Below the pieces are notes generated by a model. That model saw nothing but the letters and a program-made list of their open reading frames with translations. It was not told where the DNA came from and ran no database searches. A DNA stretch of 64,000 bases from Deltaproteobacteria bacterium HGW-Deltaproteobacteria-15 (lineage in GTDB: Bacteria > Desulfobacterota > DSM-4660 > Desulfatiglandales > HGW-15), in contig PHBH01000015.1 of assembly GCA_002840535.1 (NCBI GenBank), positions 1-64,000 on the forward strand, given 5' to 3'. A program made the position numbers and the translations under genes. Of the stretch, positions 57,373 through 64,000 are shown piece by piece. Numbering within the stretch: position 1 is the stretch's first letter; each line of letters opens with the position of its first letter.

Positions 57373-58200
57373 TGATGTCTCCATCGGACGAGTGCCCCTG
57401 CACTCAGGGTAACCGCAGCATCCCCAGAATCGCGATCCTGCATTCTTCCCCTTGCGGGCAATCCGCAAGGCCATGGTCTTGCCGCATACTGGACACACAG
57501 GGCCTTGGCTCTCCATGGGAGGTTGCTCTCGCCGCTTCTCGATTCTTGCCGCTGCGAGCCGTTCGCTGTAGCCCCCCTCGTCAATAAACTGGCGCTCCAG
57601 CCCGGCAACCTGCCGATCAAGCAGGTAGTTGGCCTGGTGAATCAGGCAGATGATTGCGTTGGCGATCACTTCCAGGTTGGGTTGGCTCAGCCATTGAGCA
57701 TAGGCTTTCCAGTCGGACCGATCAGTCTGATCCGACCGATTGGTCCGATCACTCCTTTTCCCGACTTCCCGAACGGCCTGTGCCCTGGGATCATCTTTCC
57801 CCCATTGTGTCAGCCCCCTTTGTCGCAGGAAATCCTCATAATCGAGTAGAAGTTCGTCAAGACTTGCCCTGGCCACATTGACCAGACGCAGCTCGGTCTG
57901 GCTCGAGGTAGCCGATGCGCGGCTGCCCTCTGCGATGTTCTGTCTTCCGCTCCGGGCCGCCTGCACCATCTGATCATGCGTACGCGACCGCTTGTCCACA
58001 AAGCGGTCGCAGAAGGACACCGTGGCATCGTAAATGACCGTAGCAACCTGAAAGCTGCGGAGCTTTCGGTAACCACCACTGGCACGAAGGGTCCTGTCCC
58101 GATGGGCAGCCTCCTCGGACCGATCCGTCCGATCGGACTGATCCGACCGATCGGTCCGATGGCTGCCAGTCGGCCTTCCAGGATTTCTCACGTTGCTCAT
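57367..58200 (-). CDS. Four-helix-bundle protein with C4 zinc-finger tail and embedded 9-bp repeat peptides
   Basis: 277 residues. After an N-terminal repeat segment (HRTDRSDQSDRTDRSEEA) comes GGYRKLRSFQVATVIYDATV and VQAARSGRQNIAEGS, the four-helix-bundle family related to 23S rRNA intervening-sequence proteins and Avd. A second repeat segment (RSDRTNRSDQTDRSDW, about 150-165) is inserted in the middle, and the end carries a topoisomerase-type C4 zinc finger (CPVCGKTMALR...GCCGYPECRG). Both repeat segments are translated 9-bp arrays of the same kind that lie in the flanking noncoding DNA; because 9 bp is three codons they keep the frame. Function unknown; the fold and zinc finger suggest nucleic-acid binding. 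The N-terminal 35 residues may be dispensable. Confidence 0.85.
   Translation of the reverse strand: MSNVRNPGRPTGSHRTDRSDQSDRTDRSEEAAHRDRTLRASGGYRKLRSFQVATVIYDATVSFCDRFVDKRSRTHDQMVQAARSGRQNIAEGSRASATSSQTELRLVNVARASLDELLLDYEDFLRQRGLTQWGKDDPRAQAVREVGKRSDRTNRSDQTDRSDWKAYAQWLSQPNLEVIANAIICLIHQANYLLDRQVAGLERQFIDEGGYSERLAAARIEKRREQPPMESQGPVCPVCGKTMALRIARKGKNAGSRFWGCCGYPECRGTRPMETSD
57711..57755. repeat. Five-unit 9-bp array inside the four-helix gene (middle)
   Basis: Units AGTCGGACC, GATCAGTCT, GATCCGACC, GATTGGTCC, GATCACTCC. Translated on the minus strand as alternating SDx/TDx tripeptides. Confidence 0.9.
58122..58157. repeat. Four-unit 9-bp array inside the four-helix gene (N-terminus)
   Basis: Units GATCCGTCC, GATCGGACT, GATCCGACC, GATCGGTCC. 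Translated as TDRSDQSDRTDRS. Each unit is near-palindromic around GATC. Confidence 0.9.
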
Positions 58201-58230
58201 ACCAGGAGGGTTCTCCCACTCACCAGGATC

Positions 58231-58965
58231 CTATATCCCCAGGAACGCGGATCGAAATCGCTGGTCGGCAAGAAGCTCTTTTCCGGTTCCCTCCACGACC
58301 ACCCTCCCGGTCTGAAGCACGTAGCCCCTGTCGGCAAGGTCCAGGGCCTCTCGGACATTCTGCTCGATAAGGAGGATCGTCATGCCCTTCTCCTTGAGCT
58401 TCCTTACCGTATCGAGCACCTCATCCACAAGAATGGGTGCAAGGCCGAGCGATGGCTCGTCGAGCATGAGAATGCGGGGGTTGGACATGAGGCCCCTGCC
58501 GATGGCGACCATCTGCTGCTCGCCGCCGGAGAGAGTGGATGCAGGCTGTTGACGGCGCTTGCTGAGGGTGGGAAAAAGGGTGTAGACGGACTGAAGGTTT
58601 TCTTCGATCCTCTGCTGGTCCTTGAGGATGTATGCGCCGAGCAGGAGATTCTCTTCAACGGAAAGAGGCCTGAAAAGCATCTTTTCCTCCGGCACGTAAA
58701 CGATCCCGAGATGAACGATCTTTTCGGTCCTGAGTCTCTGGATTTCCCGGCCCATGAAGAGAATACGCCCCCCACTCACGGGTTGAGATCCCATGATGGC
58801 CCGAAGGAGGGTTGATTTGCCGGCGCCGTTCGAGCCCACGACAGAGACGGTCTCCCCTTTTTGCACGCTCAGAGAGACTCCCTGAAGCACCGGAAGTCCG
58901 GAATACCCGACCCGAATATCCTGGACCTCCAATACCGGGACTCCCGCTTGGTTGTCTTGATTCAC
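58231..58965 (-). CDS. livF: Branched-chain-type amino acid ABC transporter ATPase LivF
   Basis: 244 residues. Walker A GSNGAGKST (about 43), signature LSGGEQQMVAIGRGLM, Walker B ILMLDEPSLGLAP and the switch histidine position replaced by the LivF-type LLIEQNV. It starts at a GTG behind GAGGG. It is the last gene of livK-H-M-G-F. A repeat array separates it from livG. Confidence 0.94.
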   Translation of the reverse strand: MNQDNQAGVPVLEVQDIRVGYSGLPVLQGVSLSVQKGETVSVVGSNGAGKSTLLRAIMGSQPVSGGRILFMGREIQRLRTEKIVHLGIVYVPEEKMLFRPLSVEENLLLGAYILKDQQRIEENLQSVYTLFPTLSKRRQQPASTLSGGEQQMVAIGRGLMSNPRILMLDEPSLGLAPILVDEVLDTVRKLKEKGMTILLIEQNVREALDLADRGYVLQTGRVVVEGTGKELLADQRFRSAFLGI

Positions 58966-58998
58966 AAGTTGCCCTCGATCGTCATCTGAACTTCAATG

Positions 58999-59068
58999 CG
59001 GCCGTGCGTCGGACCGATCCGCCGGATCCGTCTGATCGGACCGATCAGTCTGAAGGAACGCACGGCCG
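58999..59068. repeat. 9-bp array enclosed by an 11-bp inverted repeat
   Basis: Units GCGTCGGAC, CGATCCGCC, GGATCCGTC, TGATCGGAC, CGATCAGTC (59006-59050). Exact 11-bp arms CGGCCGTGCGT (58999-59009) and ACGCACGGCCG (59058-59068) bracket it, so the element forms one hairpin between livG and livF. Confidence 0.88.
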
Positions 59069-59095
59069 TGTCCCCTGTCATTCTTCCATCCGTGT

Positions 59096-59866
59096 TCATC
59101 GGTGTTGATCCGTCCCATTTTCCCGGGTCTCCGGATCCATTTCCGCCGCAAACCGTTCCCCGAGATACGCCTTGATCACCCTGCGGTCCCGGGAGACCTG
59201 TTCCGGGGACCCGTCCGCGATCAGCTTTCCGTAATCGAGCACGATCACCCTGGCGCTCACCTTCATCACAAGTTCCATGACATGCTCGATCAGCATGACC
59301 GTCACACCCAGATTATCGTGGACATGCCGAATGCTTGTCATGATCTCCTCGATCTCGCTCGGGTTCAGCCCTGCAGCCACCTCGTCCAGCAGAAGGAGCT
59401 TGGGCTTTGTCCCGAGGGCGGTAGCCATGATTACCCTTTTCTGGGCAGCCACCGGCAGTTCTTTGACCCGGCTTTCCGAAAGGGTGTGGAGCTTGAGCTC
59501 CTTGAGAATGTCCCTTGCCTTCTCCCTTGCCTTCGTCCTCGACCGGGTGTGCATGAAGCAGCCCACCATGACGTTTTCCTCGACCGTGAGATCCCCCGAG
59601 GCCACATACACCTGGAAGGTCCTTGCCATTCCCCTTCTCGCCACATCGTAGGCCTTCTTGGTCGTGATCTCTTCGCCGTCGAAAAAAATCCTGCCGGAGG
59701 TGATGGGGTGGAGACCCGAAATGCAGTTGAAGAGCGTGGTCTTGCCGGCGCCGTTCGGGCCTATGAGCCCCACCAGCTCGCCCTTTTCGAGGGAGAAGGA
59801 AACGTGATCGTTGGCCCTCAGCCCGCCAAAGTCTTTGGTCACGGCATTGAGTTCGAGAAATGCCAT
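59096..59866 (-). CDS. livG: Branched-chain-type amino acid ABC transporter ATPase LivG
   Basis: 256 residues. Walker A GPNGAGKTTLFN (about 37) and Walker B LLLLDEVAAGLNP are normal, as is LLIEHVMELVM with the switch histidine. The ABC signature, usually LSxGQ, reads LPVAAQKRVIMA, so the glycines that touch ATP in the dimer are absent; variant signatures are known in some LivG relatives, but this is unusual. The start ATG overlaps the livM stop by one base (TGATG). The last codons lie in a 10-bp repeat (ATCCGTGTTC, ATCGGTGTTG). Confidence 0.92.
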   Translation of the reverse strand: MAFLELNAVTKDFGGLRANDHVSFSLEKGELVGLIGPNGAGKTTLFNCISGLHPITSGRIFFDGEEITTKKAYDVARRGMARTFQVYVASGDLTVEENVMVGCFMHTRSRTKAREKARDILKELKLHTLSESRVKELPVAAQKRVIMATALGTKPKLLLLDEVAAGLNPSEIEEIMTSIRHVHDNLGVTVMLIEHVMELVMKVSARVIVLDYGKLIADGSPEQVSRDRRVIKAYLGERFAAEMDPETRENGTDQHR

Positions 59867-60873
59867 CACCGTTTCCTCCTTCGCCGGACCTTTTCGACAA
59901 TCCCCCAGATGCCCCTGGGCTCAAAGGCGGAGATGACCATGATGATGATTCCATAGATGATCAGGTCGATTCCCACCAGCCCCGCTGCAGCGCCCAGCCA
60001 TTCCTTCAGATAGCTTTTCAGGGGGATCAGGATTCCGGCTCCGATCACGGGACCCCACAGGGACCCTGCGCCTCCCAGCATGGCCATGAGCGCGATCAGG
60101 ATGGAGATGTCGAGGCTCATGGTATCCTCAGGCTCGATGTTCTTCACATAACAGGCATGAAACGAGCCCACGACGCTCACGAATCCGGTGGCAATGGCAT
60201 AGGTCTTGATCTTGGCCCAATGGGCGTTGATACCCAGTGAGCGTGCGATGTCTTCATTGTCCTTGATACAGCGGAGCTGAAAACCGAGCCGGGACTTGCG
60301 AAACCAGTTCAGGTAGAGGATGCCGAGGAAGAAGAATCCCAGGATAACATAGTAGTAGTATACGTCTTCCTTGAAAATGAGTCGTAGAAAATCGGGCGGC
60401 TGGTACTTGATGGGCGAGATCCCGAGCCCGCGCGCGGCTCCGACGAAGTCCCATACCTCGAAGATGTCCTTGAGGACGAGCGATGTGGCAATGGTGGCTA
60501 TGGCGAAATAATGTCCCTTCAGACGGAAAAGAGGATAGCCGATGATGAAAGACCACAGAACCGAAAAACACACCCCTATGGGCATGGAAACCCAGAACGG
60601 AATATCCCAGCGGATCAGCATGACCGCCGTGGTGTAGGCGCCTATCCCCACGTACTGCGCCTTTCCGAGATCCACCTGCCCCCCATATCCGCCGATGGTA
60701 TTCCATCCCATCCCATAGATGGAGAACATGAGGAACTGGATCATGGTGGACATGGCAAAGGAGGAATGGGGGAACAGAGGAAAAGTCAGGAATAGGGCCG
60801 CGAGAGTCCCTGCAATAATGAGGTCGAGCCGGGGGAAATCCGAGAAGTCAACGGCGTTCTTTATTGCTTCCAT
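59866..60873 (-). CDS. livM: Branched-chain-type amino acid ABC transporter permease LivM
   Basis: 335 residues, eight to ten membrane helices. Family motifs include GYGGQVDLGKAQYVGIGAYT, YPLFRLKGHYFAIATIA and MLGGAGSLWGPVIGAG. The ATG at 60873 overlaps the livH end by 13 bp; the frame is open further upstream but only in a livH shadow. Confidence 0.95.
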   Translation of the reverse strand: MEAIKNAVDFSDFPRLDLIIAGTLAALFLTFPLFPHSSFAMSTMIQFLMFSIYGMGWNTIGGYGGQVDLGKAQYVGIGAYTTAVMLIRWDIPFWVSMPIGVCFSVLWSFIIGYPLFRLKGHYFAIATIATSLVLKDIFEVWDFVGAARGLGISPIKYQPPDFLRLIFKEDVYYYYVILGFFFLGILYLNWFRKSRLGFQLRCIKDNEDIARSLGINAHWAKIKTYAIATGFVSVVGSFHACYVKNIEPEDTMSLDISILIALMAMLGGAGSLWGPVIGAGILIPLKSYLKEWLGAAAGLVGIDLIIYGIIIMVISAFEPRGIWGIVEKVRRRRKR

Positions 60874-61775
60874 CCGAAAAGCCCCCTTGGCCGCACCACC
60901 ATGATGACGAAGTAGGCCACGTAGATCCACATGTACTTGAAGGAGGTCATGGGCACATGGGCCATCCATGTCGAATCGGTGATGTAGGTGAAGAAGTCCC
61001 AGATTCCCGGGATCTCCATGATGAGCCCCACCACCAGTCCGGCAAAGAATGCACCGGATACGCTCCCGAAGCCGCCCAGCGCTACAACGGCGAACGCGAT
61101 CATCGTGAAGAGCAGCCCCACAAAGGGGTTCACGGCCCAGAAGTTGACGATCAGTGCGCCTGCTATGGTCACCGTCGCACCGCCGATCCCCCAGGCAAGG
61201 GAGTTCATCCATTCGGTGGGAATCCCCATGTAGCGGGCGCCCTGTCCGTTCAGTGCGGTTGCGGTCAGTGCCTTTCCGAGCTTGGTTCGGGTCATGAGCA
61301 GCCAGACCGCCAGGAAGGAGAGGACCGAGAGAATGGCCGCTGCGAGCTTGGTCGCGGGAATGATGATGCCCAGTCCCAGCTCAAAACTCTTCCCCACCAG
61401 AATGCCGCTGTGAAGCGCTCGATCCTCGGAGCCGAAAACGAGAAGGGCCAGGTTTCTGAGGAAAAGCATGAGGCCGAATGTGCCCAGGAGTTGGGCCACC
61501 AGAGGACCCCTCAGGAGATACCTCACGAAACCGGCGTAACAGAGGAGTCCCAACAGAAAGCCGACCAAAGCGGCGACAGGGAGGGTGAAGAGGGGGTCCA
61601 TTCCAACTGCCTGGGCGGTCAGGAGCCCCGTATACATGCCGAGCATCAGGAACTCGCCATGGGCAAAGTTCACTATATCCATCATTCCCCAGATGATGGT
61701 CAGGCCCAAGGCCACAAGTGCGATTACCATTCCCAGGAGAAGTCCGGAAACAATGGCGCCGAAAAGGATTTCCAT
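60861..61775 (-). CDS. livH: Branched-chain-type amino acid ABC transporter permease LivH
   Basis: 304 residues, about eight membrane helices. Motifs LALVALGLTIIWGMMDIVNFAHG and AFAVVALGGFGSVSGAFFAG are typical of LivH. It pairs with LivM to form the membrane channel. A 190-bp gap with a repeat hairpin separates it from livK. Confidence 0.95.
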   Translation of the reverse strand: MEILFGAIVSGLLLGMVIALVALGLTIIWGMMDIVNFAHGEFLMLGMYTGLLTAQAVGMDPLFTLPVAALVGFLLGLLCYAGFVRYLLRGPLVAQLLGTFGLMLFLRNLALLVFGSEDRALHSGILVGKSFELGLGIIIPATKLAAAILSVLSFLAVWLLMTRTKLGKALTATALNGQGARYMGIPTEWMNSLAWGIGGATVTIAGALIVNFWAVNPFVGLLFTMIAFAVVALGGFGSVSGAFFAGLVVGLIMEIPGIWDFFTYITDSTWMAHVPMTSFKYMWIYVAYFVIMVVRPRGLFGWKQ

Positions 61776-61793
61776 TCTGTGGACCTCAGAACA

Positions 61794-61886
61794 GATCCAG
61801 GATGCATGATACAGGATTCAGGATAAAACCAATTAGGATCCTGCATCTTTGATCTTGCATCTTGTATCCTGTATCTTGCATCTATG
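61794..61886. repeat. Inverted pair of 7-bp arrays between livK and livH
   Basis: Left GATCCAG, GATGCAT, GATACAG, GATTCAG, GATAAAA (61794-61828); right ATCCTGC, ATCTTTG, ATCTTGC, ATCTTGT, ATCCTGT, ATCTTGC, ATCTATG (61838-61886). The two sides are complementary, giving a long hairpin that could reduce permease expression relative to the binding protein. Confidence 0.9.
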
Positions 61887-61966
61887 CCGAAATAACACGG
61901 GCGCACCCCTCGAACCCCTTGCGGGGAATCGAGGGGATCATGTGATGACCTGTTGCTTGGGGGGAA

Positions 61967-63280
61967 TCAGAACCCCTTCAAAGGATAGATCAGGTTGGCA
62001 GACGCCACGTCGAAGGGATAGGCAATCTCCAGAATGATGTTGCCGTCCTGGTCCTTTTGATACTGGCCGATCATGCCCGTTCCAAGGATATTCTGCCCGA
62101 TGTCGTCTCCGCTCGTTGCAAACTTGATCCCCGACCAGGGCACGATGAGCTGATCTCCCGCAATCTGGATTTCATTGCATGCCTTCTGTATGGCGGCGGG
62201 CTCTGTGGAGCCGGCCTTCTCCAGGACTTCAACCCAGGCCTGCACTCCGGTGAAGGATCTTGCGGATGCGCCGCTGAAATCGCGGCCCGTTCTCTCCTTG
62301 TAGAAACCGTTGACCTCGCCGGCCACCTTCTTCACCTGGGCGAGTTTGGGCAGGAACACGGTTCGGGTGAGAACGCCGATGATGCCTTCACGCAGATTGT
62401 CCTTGAACTCGGGCGCTTCGAATCCGGCATCCTGTCCCCAGATGAGTTTGGGCTGCGCCTTCTGGGCTTTCAACGTCTTCAACATCAGAATGGCGTCGGA
62501 GGCATAGGAGGCAAAAAGCATCGCGTCCGGTTTCACCGCCTTCAGGGAACCCACCTCGCTGGAGAGATCCGTTGATTTGGCTGCATAGAGGATGGATTTC
62601 TTCACCTCAAAGCCGTAGCTCTTTGCGAAGCTTTCAATCAGGATCGACACGTTGGAACCCCACTCGGTCTTTTCGCAGGCCGAGGCCAGGGTCTTGAGTT
62701 CGCCTTTGGGGACCGCCTTCACCCCTTTGGCTTTACCTTCGGTCAACCCTTTTAGAAATTCAAAGAGATCTTTCGTGAAGGTCTCATCATGAGGCGTGGT
62801 TCTCCAGAACCACTTGTAACCCTGCTTGGTAAGCCCCGGCGACGTGGAGGAATCGTTGATCATGGGGATACCGTGCTGCTCGCATACGGCGCTCACGGAC
62901 TTTGTAACCGAGCTGTGATAGCATCCCACGATGCCGACCACCTTGTCGTCCAGGATGAGCTTCTTCGCAAGGTCCGCACCCAGGGTGGGATTCCCCTCGT
63001 GATCCTTGAAGACAAGCTCGATCTTCGCCCCTTTCAGACTCTTGATCCCTTCATTCCTGGCCATGTTCATGGAGATTTTGTCAAAAACCTTATTGGCAAT
63101 CTCCGCAGCCAATTCCGCACCCGCACGGAGCTCGCGCCCCTCTGCGGCCGATCCGCCCGTCAACGGGTAAAGAGCCCCTATCTTGATTGTCTCGGCAGCC
63201 CATACCCCCGAAGAGAAGAGTATTGCGAATAAAGCCACCAACGTGAAAAGAACCAGTCCTCTCTTTCCTAGTGCCCTCAT
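61967..63280 (-). CDS. livK: ABC transporter periplasmic substrate-binding protein (LivK/LivJ type)
   Basis: 437 residues with a Sec signal peptide (GLVLFTLVALFAILFSSGVWA, cleavage after AWA-like GVWA). The mature part starts ETIKIGALYPLTGGSAAEG, the classic type I periplasmic binding fold, and has VVGIVGCYHSSVTKSVS and NDSSTSPGLTKQGYKWFWRT. The actual ligand cannot be told from sequence; the neighbouring 5-oxoprolinase genes make pyroglutamate or glutamate candidates. The ATG at 63280 has GAGGAAG upstream. First gene of the operon, with a good promoter about 130 bp upstream. Confidence 0.93.
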   Translation of the reverse strand: MRALGKRGLVLFTLVALFAILFSSGVWAAETIKIGALYPLTGGSAAEGRELRAGAELAAEIANKVFDKISMNMARNEGIKSLKGAKIELVFKDHEGNPTLGADLAKKLILDDKVVGIVGCYHSSVTKSVSAVCEQHGIPMINDSSTSPGLTKQGYKWFWRTTPHDETFTKDLFEFLKGLTEGKAKGVKAVPKGELKTLASACEKTEWGSNVSILIESFAKSYGFEVKKSILYAAKSTDLSSEVGSLKAVKPDAMLFASYASDAILMLKTLKAQKAQPKLIWGQDAGFEAPEFKDNLREGIIGVLTRTVFLPKLAQVKKVAGEVNGFYKERTGRDFSGASARSFTGVQAWVEVLEKAGSTEPAAIQKACNEIQIAGDQLIVPWSGIKFATSGDDIGQNILGTGMIGQYQKDQDGNIILEIAYPFDVASANLIYPLKGF

Positions 63281-63406
63281 CTCACTTCCTCCTTCCTCAA
63301 TGGGATTCCTCCATCTCCGGCATGTTGCACCCTCGACTGCTCGGGGGCTCAAAGCACTCCGCTTTCAGCCATTCACCGGAGCCGACCAGCCACTGAAATC
63401 CGGGTC

Positions 63407-63436
63407 ATGTTAGGTTAAAATAACCAAAAGTGTCAA
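63407..63436 (-). promoter_or_regulatory. Promoter of the liv operon with embedded palindrome
   Basis: Minus-strand TTGACA (63436-63431), an 18-bp spacer and TAACAT (63412-63407). The spacer contains the palindrome GGTTATTTTAACC (63413-63425), placed where a repressor would block RNA polymerase. Confidence 0.6.
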
Positions 63437-63682
63437 GGTATTCCCAAGCCTTTGAGCATTAGTTGAATTGCAGTGGGTTGTGCGTTGCGGGTTGAGGTCT
63501 TTTTCACCACCAAGGGAGGAAGATCACGAAGATGGTCAAAACAAAATCGCGACCACTCCACATCCAATTTACATATGCTAGTCACAACCCGCTAGGTGCC
63601 GGATAGTCGAAGGAATCGCAACACGGAGGTTGCTCCTACACGATAAATCGAAGTTGACAATGGTTCGGATCTTTGTTTTCCA

Positions 63683-63731
63683 TTCGACGTTGGACGTTCG
63701 ATGTTCGATGTTGAACGTTCGTCTTTGAACT
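63683..63731. repeat. Seven-unit 7-bp array
   Basis: Units TTCGACG, TTGGACG, TTCGATG, TTCGATG, TTGAACG, TTCGTCT, TTGAACT. Same family as the right arm at 12716-12757. It ends directly before the DUF1445 stop codon. Confidence 0.88.
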
Positions 63732-63732
63732 T

Positions 63733-64000
63733 TCAGAGGATCGTCAGCTCTTCATCCCTGAGATCTGAAACGAACATGTGTCCGGGCGAATGGGTGATCG
63801 CCAGGGGAACACGAGCCGAGAGCACGGCTGCCTGGGATGTGACGCCGCAGGCCCAGAACACGGGAATCTCCCCGGGATGGATGGTGACAGGATCACCGAA
63901 TTCGGGTTCGGCCAGGTTCCTGATTCCGATCTCGTCCGGGGATCCAAAGTGGATGGGCGCGCCGTGGGTCAGGTAGAAGCGCGTTGTCACCTGGGCGGCG
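63733..64000 (-). CDS. DUF1445 / YcsI-family putative hydro-lyase (C-terminal part only)
   Basis: The visible 89 residues are the C-terminal end of a gene that continues past the window edge. [38 protein letters not shown] and [12 protein letters not shown] match the end of the UPF0317/DUF1445 family, related to the vertebrate D-glutamate cyclase region. Such genes often neighbour pxpABC, which fits the 5-oxoprolinase genes 7 kb away. The exact reaction is not established for the bacterial family. Confidence 0.85.
   Translation of the reverse strand, partial: AAQVTTRFYLTHGAPIHFGSPDEIGIRNLAEPEFGDPVTIHPGEIPVFWACGVTSQAAVLSARVPLAITHSPGHMFVSDLRDEELTIL

Larger units (their letters stand above)
63281..63732. 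other. 452-bp region between the liv operon and the DUF1445 gene
   Basis: No gene seen. It holds the livK promoter (63407-63436), a CAACCCGCTA fragment with its partner GGGTTGTGCGTTGCGGGTTG near 63475-63494, and a seven-unit heptad array at 63683-63731. Confidence 0.6.

Noticed and set aside
57027..59068. CRISPR array
   Set aside because: The repeats are gapless tandem 9-mers with drifting sequence and no spacers, and there are no cas genes.

Overview
The window reads as chromosome of a Desulfobacterota-like (former Deltaproteobacteria) anaerobe. The evidence is the gene set and order: a split F1 operon headed by paired b'/b subunits next to a bactofilin and a rodA-mrdA-mreDCB cluster, zapB-zapA followed by a probable 6S RNA locus and rny, a BadF/HgdC-type activase, the short form of ThiC, and many degenerate intergenic repeats. 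I see no tRNA, rRNA, CRISPR array, intact insertion sequence or prophage. Most of the window is core chromosome; the accessory-looking parts are the first 1.9 kb and about 57.0-59.1 kb.

Layout. 0.2-5.2 kb: an AT-rich orphan deaminase, a TraB-family membrane protein and an M48 protease with TPRs. 5.6-12.6 kb: a minus-strand operon of radical SAM protein, a two-gene split activase and RNase G. 12.9-17.7 kb: DNA polymerase I, a beta-flower protein, RNase Y. 17.7-18.7 kb: ncRNA locus, zapA, zapB. 18.9-25.3 kb: atpF'-F-H-A-G-D-C; subunits a and c are not here. 25.3-31.3 kb: bactofilin and the rod-shape genes. 31.3-36.0 kb: the divergent rpmH-rnpA-yidD-yidC-khpB-mnmE operon. 36.1-38.5 kb: thiC and thiD. 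38.8-54.4 kb: mixed signalling and housekeeping genes (CHASE2 cyclase, YdcF, TPR protein, Dtd, B12-type radical SAM protein, LarB, CBS protein, M1 aminopeptidase, thioesterase, hybrid histidine kinase). 54.5-57.0 kb: pxpA-pxpB-pxpC (5-oxoprolinase). 57.0-58.2 kb: a small coiled-coil gene and a four-helix-bundle gene set among 9-bp repeat arrays. 58.2-63.3 kb: livKHMGF transporter. 63.7 kb to the end: C-terminus of a DUF1445 protein.

How the genes may work together. PxpABC hydrolyses 5-oxoproline to glutamate, the Liv cassette imports amino-acid-like solutes, and DUF1445 is related to a family linked to D-glutamate/5-oxoproline chemistry; the three lie within about 10 kb, so a pyroglutamate or glutamate uptake and salvage module is a reasonable hypothesis. 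The rod-shape genes plus the bactofilin form one morphogenesis block.

Most notable observations. (1) Intergenic DNA is full of short tandem arrays whose unit sequence differs from locus to locus but whose unit length stays at 7, 8 or 9 bp, often as an inverted pair. (2) The 9-bp class, which keeps reading frame, lies inside the four-helix-bundle gene and encodes tripeptide repeats of the TDR/SDQ type; a decayed copy of that gene's 5' end lies about 1 kb away in inverted orientation. (3) DNA polymerase I has amide residues in place of three of the four acidic residues that bind metal in the proofreading exonuclease.
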